This document shows positions 16,637 to 26,549 of a DNA stretch of 64,000 nucleotides, piece by piece. The notes under the pieces were generated by a model that saw only the letters and a list, made by a program, of their open reading frames with translations, was not told where the DNA came from and made no database searches. Made by a program: the position numbers and the translations under genes. The stretch covers positions 1 through 64,000 of the forward strand of contig NZ_FNKN01000004.1 of assembly GCF_900102175.1 (NCBI RefSeq), in the 5' to 3' direction. Position 1 is the first letter of the stretch. Every line of letters begins with the position of its first letter. This stretch comes from Microbacterium sp. cf332. GTDB lineage: Bacteria > Actinomycetota > Actinomycetes > Actinomycetales > Microbacteriaceae.

Positions 16637-18100
16637 GTGGAACTCCGCGACTACCTGCGCATTCTGCACAGGAACTGGATCCTCCTTCTCGCTCTCCTGA
16701 TCGTCGGTACCGGCGCGGGAGCGGCCTACGCGCTGCTCCAGACGCCCCGGTACGAGGCGTCGACGAGCCTGTACGTGTCGGTGCGCACCGAGGGTGCCGC
16801 CACCGGCGAGCTCGTGCAGGGCACGACCTTCGCCCGCCAGATGGTCACGAGCTACGTCGACGTCATCCCGACGTCGCTCGTGCTCGATCCGGTGATCGAC
16901 GAGCTCGGCCTCGAGCAGACGTCCGCCCAGCTGGCGTCGCGCATCACCGCGACGACTCCGGTCAACACGGTCCTCATCAACATCGGCGTGACGGACACCG
17001 ATCCCGAGCTCGCCGCGGCTATCGCGAACGCGACGGCCGAGAGCTTCACCACCGCGGTGCAGAACACCATCGAGCGTCCGGCCGACGGCCAGGGCACCAG
17101 CCCGGTGCAGGTCACCGTGACTCAGCTCGCGACCGCTCCCGAGAGCCCGTCGAGCCCGAACATCCCGCTCTACATCGCGGTCGGCGCCCTGCTGGGCCTC
17201 GCGCTCGGCGTCGGCTTCGCCGTGCTGCGCTCGGTGCTCGACACCCGCATCCACACGCTGCACGATCTCGAGCAGCTGACCGACAAGCCCATGCTCGGCG
17301 GCATCGCGTTCGACAACGAGGCGTCGAAGCGCCCGCTCATCGTTCACGCCGACCCGCGCAGCCCGCGCGCCGAGTCGTTCCGCACCTTGCGCACGAACCT
17401 GCAGTTCCTGAACGTCGAGGACGGTCCGCGCAGCTTCGTGGTGTCGAGCGCCGGCCCCGGCGAGGGCAAGTCGACCACGACTGCGAACCTCGCGATCGCG
17501 TTGGCCGAGACCGGCGCCCGCGTCGCCCTCGTCGACGGCGACCTGCGTCTGCCCCGCGTCGCCGACTACATGGGCGTCGAGGGCGGCGTCGGGCTGACCG
17601 ACGTCATCATCGGACGCGTCCCGCTCGTCGACGCGCTGCAGAAGTGGGGCCAGAACCAGCTGTTCGTGCTGCCCAGCGGCCCGGTGCCGCCGAACCCGAG
17701 CGAGCTGCTCGGCTCGACGTCGATGGACAACGTCCTCGCCTCGCTGACCGAGCACTTCGACTACGTCCTCGTCGACGCGCCTCCGCTGCTGCTCGTGACC
17801 GACGCCGCCGTGCTCAGCAAGAAGACCCGCGGTGTCATCATGGTCGCCGCGTCGGGACGCACGAAGAAGCAGGAGCTGCAGGGCGCCTTCCGCACCCTCG
17901 ACACCGCGGGCGGCACGCTGCTCGGTGTCGTCGTGACGATGCTCCCCACCAAGGGCCCCGACAGCTACGGCTACGGCGCGTACACCTACGGCTCGACCCA
18001 TGTCGTCGATCAGGCGCCGGTGCAGCTGAGCCGCGCCGAGGCCCGCGAGAAGCGTCGCGCCGAGCGCAACGAGTCGACCACGGGCGCCCGCCGGTCGTGA
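16637..18100 (+). CDS. Wzz/BY-kinase polysaccharide chain-length regulator, copy 2
   Basis: 487 residues from GTG 16637, with AGGGGGA about 8 nt upstream. It has the same layout as copy 1: ELRDYLRILHRNWILLLALL, second membrane segment LYIAVGALLGLALGVGFAVL, Walker A SSAGPGEGKSTTTAN near residue 273, A' VALVDGDLRLPR and B YVLVDAPP. The C-terminus differs: a denser Tyr cluster (YGYGAYTYGS) and then a 30-residue basic tail (RAEAREKRRAERNES) absent from copy 1. The two genes arose by duplication and may act together or on different polymers. Confidence 0.93.
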   Translation: MELRDYLRILHRNWILLLALLIVGTGAGAAYALLQTPRYEASTSLYVSVRTEGAATGELVQGTTFARQMVTSYVDVIPTSLVLDPVIDELGLEQTSAQLASRITATTPVNTVLINIGVTDTDPELAAAIANATAESFTTAVQNTIERPADGQGTSPVQVTVTQLATAPESPSSPNIPLYIAVGALLGLALGVGFAVLRSVLDTRIHTLHDLEQLTDKPMLGGIAFDNEASKRPLIVHADPRSPRAESFRTLRTNLQFLNVEDGPRSFVVSSAGPGEGKSTTTANLAIALAETGARVALVDGDLRLPRVADYMGVEGGVGLTDVIIGRVPLVDALQKWGQNQLFVLPSGPVPPNPSELLGSTSMDNVLASLTEHFDYVLVDAPPLLLVTDAAVLSKKTRGVIMVAASGRTKKQELQGAFRTLDTAGGTLLGVVVTMLPTKGPDSYGYGAYTYGSTHVVDQAPVQLSRAEAREKRRAERNESTTGARRS

Positions 18101-18134
18101 CGCGGAGGCGCGGCGCCGGCGTCGCGATCGCGTG

Positions 18135-19022
18135 ATGGCCGGCGCCATGACGCGCGCTTCCGTGATCCGCGACGATCTCGTCGCCTACGTCGAGCGCTCG
18201 GGCTTCGTCGCCCACGGTCTGCACGTTCTCGCCGGTGCGGACGTCGCCGAGCACCGGTGGACGCCCGACATCCGGGAGGACGTGCACTCGGTCGCCAAGG
18301 GCGTGTGCGTGCTGGCCGCGGTGATGGCGGCCGACGACGGGCGGGTGTCGCTCGATGCGCCGGTCGCGACGCTCGTCCCCGACGTCGCCCTCGGGGCCGG
18401 CGTCGAGACCGTCACGCTGCGCCACCTGCTGTCGATGTCGAGCGGCATCGACCTGCCGTGGTCCGAGACCATGATGACCGACTGGCCCGACCTCGCCCGC
18501 GAATTTCTCGGGCGCCCGTCGCGCGGGCGCGTCTTCCAGTATTCCAACGCGAGCACATACACCGCGATGCGGGCTCTCAGCGGCGTGGTGGGCGATGTGG
18601 GCGAGTTCCTGCAGCAGCGCCTGTTCACGCCCCTGGGGATCGGCGACGCCGCCTGGGACCGGTGTCCGAACGGCTACATCGTCGCGGGCTCGGGGCTGCG
18701 CCTGCGCACCGGAGAGATGGCGCGGCTCGGCCGCCTCATCCGGGACCGCGGCGTCTGGCGGGGGCGGCGACTGGTCGCAGCGGAGGGGATCGATGCGATG
18801 CACACCGAGATGGTCCCCGCCGGGACGTCCCCCGCATACGACCGCTACGGCCTCGCGGGGTGGGGCGGTCCGGGCGCCGCCTGGCGGCTGCACGGCGCCT
18901 ACGGTCAGCTGCTGATCTTCCGGGGCGACGCGGTCGTGACGGTCTCGGCCGACGACCACGGCGGCGCCGATGCGTTCGCCGCCCACGCCGTGGCACGGGT
19001 CGAGGCCCGCCGCGCCCGGTGA
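18135..19022 (+). CDS. Serine hydrolase (beta-lactamase/penicillin-binding-protein family)
   Basis: 295 residues from ATG 18135 (GTG 18132 and ATG 18147 are alternatives). The catalytic SxxK is SVAK near residue 52 and the second motif YSN is in FQYSNASTYTAM near 136. A later HGAYGQLLIF contains the HxG-like third motif. There is no signal peptide, so it is probably cytoplasmic and more likely an esterase or peptidase than a secreted beta-lactamase. It follows the kinase gene by 34 bp in the same direction and could share its transcript. Confidence 0.88.
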   Translation: MAGAMTRASVIRDDLVAYVERSGFVAHGLHVLAGADVAEHRWTPDIREDVHSVAKGVCVLAAVMAADDGRVSLDAPVATLVPDVALGAGVETVTLRHLLSMSSGIDLPWSETMMTDWPDLAREFLGRPSRGRVFQYSNASTYTAMRALSGVVGDVGEFLQQRLFTPLGIGDAAWDRCPNGYIVAGSGLRLRTGEMARLGRLIRDRGVWRGRRLVAAEGIDAMHTEMVPAGTSPAYDRYGLAGWGGPGAAWRLHGAYGQLLIFRGDAVVTVSADDHGGADAFAAHAVARVEARRAR

Positions 19023-19043
19023 CCCGGTACAGCCCGACCCGAC

Positions 19044-19060
19044 GCGCGCTCACCGCGCGC
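19044..19060. terminator. Short GC stem between convergent genes
   Basis: GCGCGC (19044-19049) and GCGCGC (19055-19060) flank a 5-nt loop in the 49-bp gap between convergent stops at 19022 and 19072. Possible bidirectional terminator; weak. Confidence 0.3.
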
Positions 19061-19071
19061 GGAGCGTCTGC

Positions 19072-21222
19072 TCAGTCGCGGGTCCGGCTGAGCAGATAGA
19101 CGAAGTAGGGCGCACCGACGAGGGCGATCATCAGCCCCGCGGGCAGTTGCGACGGCGCGATGAGCGTGCGCCCCAGGGTGTCGGCCACGAGCACGAGCAG
19201 ACCGCCGAGCAGCATCGCCACAGGGATCGTCCGTCCGTGACGCGCGCCGACCAGGCTGCGGGCGAGGTGCGGCGCCACGAGACCGACGAAGCCGACGGTC
19301 CCGACGGCGATGACGGCGACCGCGGCGAGCGTCGCCGCGAGGGTGAGCGAGACGAGCCGGGCCCGCTGGGGGGCGACGCCGAGGATGCGGGGGGTGTCCT
19401 CGTCGATCGCGAGCAGATCGAGCTGCCGGCGCATCCCGACGAGGAGCGGCAGGGCGACCGCCAGCACGATCGCGACCGGCAGGATGTCGGCGAGCGATCG
19501 GCCGTAGGTCGTCCCGGACAGCCACGTGAGGATGCGCGGGGTCTCCCACGGGTCCGAGCGCAGCAGTAGGAAGGCGGTGACCGCCGTCAGCGCGTACCCG
19601 CAGCCGATGCCCACGATCACGAACCTGTCGGGCAGCAGGCCTCCGCGCCAGGCCAGCAGCGCGATGACGGCGAAGGTCGCGAGCCCGCAGCCGACGGCCA
19701 TGGCGACGATCGCCGGCCGACCCCCGCCGCCGATGCCGCTCGTCACGACGATGACGGCGCCGAGACCGGCGCCCGCGGTGATTCCGAGCAGCCCGGGCTC
19801 GGCGAGCGGATTGCGCACGCTGCCCTGCACGGCGACGCCGGCGAGTGCCAGCGCCATGCCCGCGAGCACGGCGGCGCCCACGCGAGGCGCGCGTTCGTCG
19901 AGTGCTCGGGTGACGAGGTCGGGCGCCGCGCGCTGCAGCCACAGCGCGATGTCGCCGGTCTGCAGCCACAGGCTGCCCGCCACGAGTGCGACGACGACGG
20001 CAGCAGCGAGCAGGACGGCCGTCACGACGCCCACGACGACGAAGCGTCGGTGGGTGCGCAGGGCGGATGCCGCGACGCGCGCAGCCCGGGCCGCTCCCGC
20101 GTCGCGCATGCGCAGAGCCAGGACGATGATGACGATGCCGCCGAGGAGAGCGGTCGGGATGCCGGTGGGGATGGCCGCAGCACCCTCCGCGCCGAGGATC
20201 GCACGCAGCAGCGCATCGGCGAGAAGGACCACGAGCGCACCGACCAGCCCGCTCACCGGGATCAGCATCCCGTGTGCGCGCAGCGACCGCACCCGCTGGG
20301 CGAGCAGTCGAGCGAGGATCGGTGCGCCGAGCCCCACGAAGGCGATCGGTCCGGCGACCGTGACGGCGATGCTCGTGAGCAGGACGGCGCACGCCACGGC
20401 GAGGCCTCGCGTCGAGCGCACCGGGACGCCGAGCGACGACGCCGCGTCCTCGCCGAGCGCGAGCACGTCGAGACGGCGCGAGAGCAGCAGGGCCCCGATG
20501 AGCACGGCGACGATGACGGGCAGCGCCCGCATCGAGGCGTCGAGGTTCAGCTGGGCGAGCGAGCCGCTGCCCCACGCGAACAGACCCGTGGTGTTCTCCT
20601 TGAACAGGATGAGCAGCATCGCCGTTCCCGCGTCGAGCGCCATCGCGATCGCCGACCCCGCGAGGATGAGACGGGTGTTGGCCGTTCCGGCGGCACGCCC
20701 GGTGAGCCCGAGCACGACGGCCGCCGCCGCGAGGCCGCCGGCGAAGGCCACGCCGCTCGAGGCCCACAGCGGGACGGAGATCCCGAAGGCCGCGACGGCC
20801 GTGAGCGAGAAGTACGCGCCCGCCGTCACGGCGAGCGTGTCGGGCGATGCCAGCTGGTTGCGGGTGATCGATTGCAGCAGCGCCCCCGCGACGCCGAGGG
20901 CGAACCCGACCGCGATTCCCGCGACGAGACGCGGCAGCCGCGACCCCAGCACGATGTCGGTGACGGGGACGCCGCCCACGGCGACGTCCTCGCCCGCGAG
21001 CGCGCGCAGCAGATCCGGTGCGCCCAGCCCCGAGGTGCCCTGCGTCATGTGCCACAGGCCGACGACGATGACCGCGACGGCGAGCGTACCGAGGACGGCG
21101 ATCCCCGACCATGGGGATGCCCGCCGCTCGGTCTCGCGCATCGACGGCGGGGGGTCGCCCGCTCCGCCGGACGCCCCGCGGGCGCGGCGGCGTGCGGCAG
21201 AGCGGGCGATGGTCCCGGTCAC
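19072..21222 (-). CDS. Siderophore ABC transporter permease, fused double-domain (FhuB-like)
   Basis: 716 residues from GTG 21222, whose first bases overlap the binding-protein stop (GTGA). Two FecCD/BtuC-type permease halves are joined head to tail. Each has the family signature: SRLPRLVAGIAVGFALGVAG and TRNQLASPDTLAVTAGAYF in half 1, then RAPRVGAAVLAGMALALAGV and SVRNPLAEPGLLGITAGAGL in half 2. Each half also carries the cytoplasmic loop for the ATPase (AVTVAGPIAFVGLGAPILAR, VGTVGFVGLVAPHLARSLVG). E. coli FhuB has the same fused plan. It therefore forms a complete channel without a second permease gene. Confidence 0.93.
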   Translation of the reverse strand: MTGTIARSAARRRARGASGGAGDPPPSMRETERRASPWSGIAVLGTLAVAVIVVGLWHMTQGTSGLGAPDLLRALAGEDVAVGGVPVTDIVLGSRLPRLVAGIAVGFALGVAGALLQSITRNQLASPDTLAVTAGAYFSLTAVAAFGISVPLWASSGVAFAGGLAAAAVVLGLTGRAAGTANTRLILAGSAIAMALDAGTAMLLILFKENTTGLFAWGSGSLAQLNLDASMRALPVIVAVLIGALLLSRRLDVLALGEDAASSLGVPVRSTRGLAVACAVLLTSIAVTVAGPIAFVGLGAPILARLLAQRVRSLRAHGMLIPVSGLVGALVVLLADALLRAILGAEGAAAIPTGIPTALLGGIVIIVLALRMRDAGAARAARVAASALRTHRRFVVVGVVTAVLLAAAVVVALVAGSLWLQTGDIALWLQRAAPDLVTRALDERAPRVGAAVLAGMALALAGVAVQGSVRNPLAEPGLLGITAGAGLGAVIVVTSGIGGGGRPAIVAMAVGCGLATFAVIALLAWRGGLLPDRFVIVGIGCGYALTAVTAFLLLRSDPWETPRILTWLSGTTYGRSLADILPVAIVLAVALPLLVGMRRQLDLLAIDEDTPRILGVAPQRARLVSLTLAATLAAVAVIAVGTVGFVGLVAPHLARSLVGARHGRTIPVAMLLGGLLVLVADTLGRTLIAPSQLPAGLMIALVGAPYFVYLLSRTRD

Positions 21223-22274
21223 CGGCCGACGATGACGTCCACGAAGGCGTCGATGGCCTGCTCGCCCGAGCGCGGTCCGCCGGCACCCCAGACACCCGGG
21301 GGGAACTCGAAGGCGCGATTCTCGGCGACGGCGGGCAGCGACGTCCAGATCGGGCTCTTCTGCAGCTCGGAGACATAGCTCTCGGCGGTGCCGTCGTTCG
21401 AGTAGATGAGGTTCGCGCTGCCGACCGCGGTCAGCCCCTCGATGTCGGTCTGCGCCAGTCCGTATGCGGGGTCGACGCCGCCACTGCCGTACGACTCGTC
21501 GATCTCGTCGGTCCACGCCGGCGTGAGCCCGAGCTCCTGGCCGATCTCGGTGAAGAGCGCCCCGATGCCGTAGGGGCGGATGACGACGTTGCCCGACTCG
21601 ATCCAGCCGTCGAAGAACACGAAGTCGGTCGTCGAGAGATCGGCTCCGGCGACCTGCTCCTTCGCCTCGGCGAGGTGCGCGTCGAACTCGGTCAGCACCG
21701 CGTCGGCCCGCTCGGTGCGGCCGGTCGCCTCGGCGATCATGGAGAACACCGTCTTCATGTTGTCGATCTGGCCGCTCGCGTCGGCGCCGATCGTGGCCAG
21801 CACGGGCACGTCGCGCTCCTCGAGCTTCGCGAGCAGCTCGTCGTCGGCGCTGTAGGCCTCGATGATGATGAGGTCGGGATCGGTGCCGTAGAGCGCGTCG
21901 AGGTCGGGCTCGCCCCGCTCGCCGATGTCGGCGACGCTGGTGGGGAGCTCCTCGGCGCTGACGTAGGTGCGGTATCCGTCGATCGACGAGGCGCCGACGG
22001 GCGCGACGCACAGCGTCAGCAGGTCCTCGGTCTGCTGCCATTCGAGCACCGCCACCCGCTGCGCGGGCGCGTCGAGCTCGACGGTGCGTCCGACGCTGTC
22101 CGTCAGCGACACCGGCCCGGTTGCGGTCTCGGTGGTGTCGGCCTCACAGCTGTCGGAGGCGACGGTCGGCGCGGGGTCTCCCGAGGCGGTGACGTCGGTG
22201 GTGCCGCAGGCGCTCAGGATGAGCGCGCCGAGACCGATCGTGGCGAGCGCGGCGAGGCGGTGGGGACGGGGCAT
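21219..22274 (-). CDS. Siderophore-binding lipoprotein (FecB/FhuD type)
   Basis: 351 residues from ATG 22274. The signal ends in a lipobox (LILSACGTT), so it is a membrane-anchored lipoprotein. The family region starts at VSLTDSVGRTVELDAPAQRV and continues with PDLDALYGTDPDLIIIEAYS, EATGRTERADAVLTEF and the C-terminal PGVWGAGGPRSGEQAIDAFV. It is the substrate-capturing part of the ABC system encoded on either side, probably for an iron-siderophore. The 42-nt gap from the ATPase stop and the overlap with the permease put it in one operon. Confidence 0.92.
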   Translation of the reverse strand: MPRPHRLAALATIGLGALILSACGTTDVTASGDPAPTVASDSCEADTTETATGPVSLTDSVGRTVELDAPAQRVAVLEWQQTEDLLTLCVAPVGASSIDGYRTYVSAEELPTSVADIGERGEPDLDALYGTDPDLIIIEAYSADDELLAKLEERDVPVLATIGADASGQIDNMKTVFSMIAEATGRTERADAVLTEFDAHLAEAKEQVAGADLSTTDFVFFDGWIESGNVVIRPYGIGALFTEIGQELGLTPAWTDEIDESYGSGGVDPAYGLAQTDIEGLTAVGSANLIYSNDGTAESYVSELQKSPIWTSLPAVAENRAFEFPPGVWGAGGPRSGEQAIDAFVDVIVGR

Positions 22275-22316
22275 GGGTGTTCCTTCCGGGACGGTGGTCG
22301 GGTGCGGGTACGGAGA

Positions 22317-23189
<873 letters not shown>

Positions 23190-23254
23190 CACGGGTTCCT
23201 GCTCGGGGAAGGAAGGGAGCGGCGACCGGAACGACGGCGAGAGCCGTCGGCTAT

Positions 23255-23273
23255 TTAGGGTTGCCTTGCCTAT
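23255..23273. promoter_or_regulatory. DtxR/IdeR-type iron box
   Basis: TTAGGGTTGCCTTGCCTAT matches 14 of 19 positions of the actinobacterial iron box TTAGGTTAGGCTAACCTAA, including the outer TTAGG and CCTA. It lies between the AraC gene stop and the ABC operon start, where an Fe(II)-DtxR/IdeR dimer would repress uptake genes in iron-replete cells. Consistent with the siderophore function of the operon. Confidence 0.7.
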
Positions 23274-23377
23274 TCAGGCTAGGTCGGGCTCGTGAGGTCC
23301 GCAATGACGTTGCCACGACACCGGATACGGCGAATCGGACACCCGAAGAGCATCCATCGGCCGCGCCGGGAGCGGGT

Positions 23378-24211
23378 TCACGACTCCCGGTCGGCGACGT
23401 ACGCACCGGGAGTCGTGCCCATCACGCGCTTGAACGCGGCGATGAAGGTGCTCGGCTGCGCGAAGCCGCAGAGGTCCGACACGTCCTGCACCGCCAGCCC
23501 CTCGGCCAGCAGAGACAGTGCGTGATGGATGACGAGCGCCTGACGCCACTGCGAGAACGTCAGGCCCGTGTGCGTCCGGAACAGCCGGGCGACCGAGCGC
23601 TCGCTGACGCCGACGAGCGCCGACCACTCGCGCAGCGTGCGGCGGTCGGTGGGGTCGTCGAGCAGCGCCGTGACGATCGGGCCGACGCGTTCCGCTCTCG
23701 GCACGCGCAGGTCGAACGAGCGCTCGGCCGAGGCGAGAAGGTCGAAGACGACCGCCTCGGCGCGCAGCCGCTCCCCCTGCGCGAGGCCGTCGATCTGCAG
23801 GTGGGTCAACAGGGCGCCGAGCAGCGGGGTGACCTCGACGACCATCGACTCCGGCGAGACCGCGGGCGAGCGCGCGGGCTCGAAGAGCGCGTCGTACAGG
23901 TGGGCGCGTGCGGTCGTGCGTCCGGAATGCACCGTGCCGGCCGGCATCCAGATCCCGTAGCCGTCGGGAACGGTCACCACGCGATCGGGCAGTCGCACCG
24001 TCATGGTGCCCCCACGGACCCACACCAGCTCGTGCAGCCGGTGGGTGTGCGGCTCGAACTCCAACGGCACCCCGGCGCGCACGCTCTCGGAGAGCAGCGC
24101 GTAGGGCGCCGGGATGCTGTCGGGCGAATCGACCTCGTCGACGACGAGCGTCCGGCGTTCGCGCGGCCACGCGCCACCGCCGGGGCGCTCGCCCGGTTCC
24201 TCCCCGACCAC
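23378..24211 (-). CDS. AraC-family transcriptional regulator
   Basis: 277 residues from GTG 24211, 9 nt after the stop of the upstream glycosyltransferase gene. The N-terminal half is a cupin-like sensor domain (FEPHTHRLHELVWVRGGTMT, PDGYGIWMPAGTVHS). The C-terminal half has both AraC helix-turn-helices (LREWSALVGVSERSVARLFR, VQDVSDLCGFAQPSTFIAAF) and ends in FKRVMGTTPGAYV. Cupin-type AraC proteins often sit next to metal or siderophore transport genes, and this one lies directly upstream of the iron operon on the same strand, so control of that operon is a fair guess. Confidence 0.88.
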   Translation of the reverse strand: MVGEEPGERPGGGAWPRERRTLVVDEVDSPDSIPAPYALLSESVRAGVPLEFEPHTHRLHELVWVRGGTMTVRLPDRVVTVPDGYGIWMPAGTVHSGRTTARAHLYDALFEPARSPAVSPESMVVEVTPLLGALLTHLQIDGLAQGERLRAEAVVFDLLASAERSFDLRVPRAERVGPIVTALLDDPTDRRTLREWSALVGVSERSVARLFRTHTGLTFSQWRQALVIHHALSLLAEGLAVQDVSDLCGFAQPSTFIAAFKRVMGTTPGAYVADRES

Positions 24212-24220
24212 CGCCGCGTC

Positions 24221-25690
24221 TCAGTCCGTGGCGCAGACGGCGATACCGGGCGCCTGGGCCAGCGGCTCGGCATCGCCGCACAGGTCGGCGCCGCCGTACT
24301 CGAGCCGCGGATAGCCGGCGATGTTCTCCGGCGGCGCGTCGAGCAGACCGACGTGCGAGCCCGACAGCACGACGAGGGCGACCGTGCCGCCCCAGCGGGT
24401 CGCGACCCAGTCGGCGTCGAGCGAGGCGATCGCGGCAGCCTGGTCGCGCTGCTGGGCCAGCTCCGCGCCGTTGCGGCCGGCGGCGGCACTCGTGGCACCG
24501 ACGGCCGGGACGACGAGGCATGTCGCGAGCGCCGCGGCCACGACGACCGACGCTGCTCGGGCAGCGACCCCCGATCGCCACAGCTGGCGGATCGCCGGCA
24601 CCAGGGCGGCGACGAGCACGGGCGCGAACGCCAGGATGCCGGGGGCGGGATGCCGCACCCACAGCGGCAGGTGTCCGGCGGTGGACCACCAGCCGACGAA
24701 GGCGCCGAATCCGAGCACGGCCGCGACCGCGAGATGCGTGCGCGGCTCGGCGACGACCGTCGCCCAGAACCGTTCGGTGCGGCGGGGCGGGTAGCGCAGC
24801 ACGAGGCCGCCGACCAGCACGACGATCGCGACCACGACGGCGACGATGACGAGCACGGGCGGGAGGTACCACGAGGCGGCGAGCGTCGTGATCTTCTCGC
24901 CGAAGGTCGTGTGCGCGATCTGACCGCCGCTGCGGATGAAGTCGCGCGTCGCACGCAGGTGGTCGACGAAGTCGCCCGGTCCGAGCGAGACGAGGGCGAA
25001 GAACTCGACGACGAGGGTCGGCACCGCCAGGGCGACCGCCGGGAGGATGAGCGCGCGCAGGCGGCGCAGGAAGGGCTGGCCGTGCTGCAGCAGCAGGAGC
25101 GCGACGACGAAGGCGGGCAGCGAGAGCAGCGCGATGTACTTCGCCTGGATCGCGAGGCCGACGAGCAGACCGGCGAGCCAGGGCCGTCGGCGCAGCGTCA
25201 CGAGCGCCCACGCCAGCAGCGATGCCGCCGGCACCTCGCCCAGCACGTCGGCAGGACCCTGGATCGGCGACGGGAGCGCGGCCGCCGTGAAGGCGAGCGG
25301 TACGGCGACGGCGACGAGCGCGCCCCAGCGACCGCCCATCCGGCGACCGAGGATGCCGACGGCGACGAGCAGCGCGACGAAGAAGAGCGCCGGTATCAGG
25401 CGCGCCCCCACCACGAGGTCGACGCCGGTGGCGAGGACCGCGGCGATCGGCAGCAGCACGACGGGCCCCGTGGAGATGCGGGCGTCGAACGGGGTCAACT
25501 CGCTGCCCGAGAGCGTGCCGTCGCTCGTATATCCGAGCCCGTTCAGCAGGTTGACCGGCACCGTGAGGTTGAACGCCTCGTCCTCCCACAGCCGCGTCGC
25601 CGCGATGCTCTGCCACAGCACGATCGCGTGGGCCACGACGAGGAGGGCCGCGGCGATCCAGAAGGCGGCGGTCCGGAGCGCGCGGGGCAT
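24221..25690 (-). CDS. GT-C glycosyltransferase (ArnT/PMT-like), membrane
   Basis: 489 residues from ATG 25690 with about eleven membrane segments. The first outer loop holds the acidic pair expected of GT-C enzymes (RLWEDEAFNLTVPVNLLNGL), and a later loop has STGPVVLLPIAAVLATG. Such proteins transfer a sugar from a polyprenyl-phosphate carrier to a glycan or protein outside the membrane. The GT-2 gene upstream (1-nt gap) would make the lipid-linked sugar and GtrA could move it across, so 24221-27005 forms a plausible glycan-modification set. Acceptor unknown. Confidence 0.85.
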   Translation of the reverse strand: MPRALRTAAFWIAAALLVVAHAIVLWQSIAATRLWEDEAFNLTVPVNLLNGLGYTSDGTLSGSELTPFDARISTGPVVLLPIAAVLATGVDLVVGARLIPALFFVALLVAVGILGRRMGGRWGALVAVAVPLAFTAAALPSPIQGPADVLGEVPAASLLAWALVTLRRRPWLAGLLVGLAIQAKYIALLSLPAFVVALLLLQHGQPFLRRLRALILPAVALAVPTLVVEFFALVSLGPGDFVDHLRATRDFIRSGGQIAHTTFGEKITTLAASWYLPPVLVIVAVVVAIVVLVGGLVLRYPPRRTERFWATVVAEPRTHLAVAAVLGFGAFVGWWSTAGHLPLWVRHPAPGILAFAPVLVAALVPAIRQLWRSGVAARAASVVVAAALATCLVVPAVGATSAAAGRNGAELAQQRDQAAAIASLDADWVATRWGGTVALVVLSGSHVGLLDAPPENIAGYPRLEYGGADLCGDAEPLAQAPGIAVCATD

Positions 25691-25691
25691 G

Positions 25692-26486
25692 TCAGGCGTC
25701 CTGCCGCACCGGCTCGCGCAGGTGCGTGCGCATCCGGGCGCCGGGTCGCAGCGACAGCCGCCAGAGCTCGGCGAGCGCGTCGCGGGCGAAGGCGCGCAGG
25801 CGCGGCGGCGGCAGCAGCGGCTGCCCGCTCGCGCCCCACATCGTGCCGGTGGTCTCGGCTCCTCGGCGAGGCAGGCTGCGGACGGCGACGTAGCGCACCC
25901 GCATCCGTCGGCGCGCCTCGGCGAGCGAGAAGTGCACGTGCGGCACGAGGGCGTCGGGACCCACCGCGTCGAGCAGGGCCGAGATCACCTCGGGGCGGTA
26001 GGCGCGGAGCGGGGTGTTGATGTCGGGCACTCCCCGGCCGGCGAACGGACGGACGAGCAGACGCAGACCGGCGCTCAGCATGCGACGGTACCAGGGGTCG
26101 TCGCGTCCGCGCCGCACGCCGTGGACGACGTCGGCGTCCTCGACCTCGAGCGCCGCGATGACGCGGGCGATGTCCTCGCCCGTGAACTGCCCGTCGCCGT
26201 CGACGTGCACGATGAGGTCGGCGGCCGTCGCGAGCCCGGCCCGGTAGGCGGCGAGGGCGGTGGGACCGTGGCCGCGGTTCGCGGGCTGGGTCTGCACGTC
26301 GACCCCCGCGATCGTCAGCCCGGCGACGACGGCTGCGGTGGCATCCGTCGATCGGTCGTCGGCCACGATGATGTCGAGCCGATCGCACCGCGGCGCGACA
26401 TGCTCGGCGATCTCCTCGAGGAACCCGGCGATGCCGTCGGCCTCGTTGTAGGCGGGCATGACGATCGCGATGTGCTCGAAACTCAC
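25692..26486 (-). CDS. GT-2 family glycosyltransferase (polyprenyl-phosphate sugar synthase-like)
   Basis: 264 residues from GTG 26486, with GGGGAG 5 nt upstream; a longer TTG-started frame has no such site. It has GT-A motifs IVMPAYNEADGI, DIIVADDRSTD, VHVDGDGQF (the DxD-like motif) and INTPLRAYRPEVI. There are no membrane segments at the C-terminus, as in the soluble dolichyl-phosphate-mannose-synthase type. It probably transfers a sugar nucleotide onto polyprenyl phosphate for the GT-C enzyme encoded next, with which it is co-transcribed. It is divergent from gtrA (63-bp gap). Confidence 0.88.
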   Translation of the reverse strand: MSFEHIAIVMPAYNEADGIAGFLEEIAEHVAPRCDRLDIIVADDRSTDATAAVVAGLTIAGVDVQTQPANRGHGPTALAAYRAGLATAADLIVHVDGDGQFTGEDIARVIAALEVEDADVVHGVRRGRDDPWYRRMLSAGLRLLVRPFAGRGVPDINTPLRAYRPEVISALLDAVGPDALVPHVHFSLAEARRRMRVRYVAVRSLPRRGAETTGTMWGASGQPLLPPPRLRAFARDALAELWRLSLRPGARMRTHLREPVRQDA

Positions 26487-26534
26487 GTGGCTCCCCGTTT
26501 TCACCGGTGATGTCCCGGGCGCGGACAACGCCTG

Positions 26535-26540
26535 TAGCCT
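26535..26540 (+). promoter_or_regulatory. Possible -10 element of gtrA-like gene
   Basis: TAGCCT lies 9 nt before the ATG at 26550, and no ribosome-binding site is visible, so the transcript is probably leaderless or has a very short leader. Confidence 0.35.
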
Positions 26541-26549
26541 AGTCGAGCC

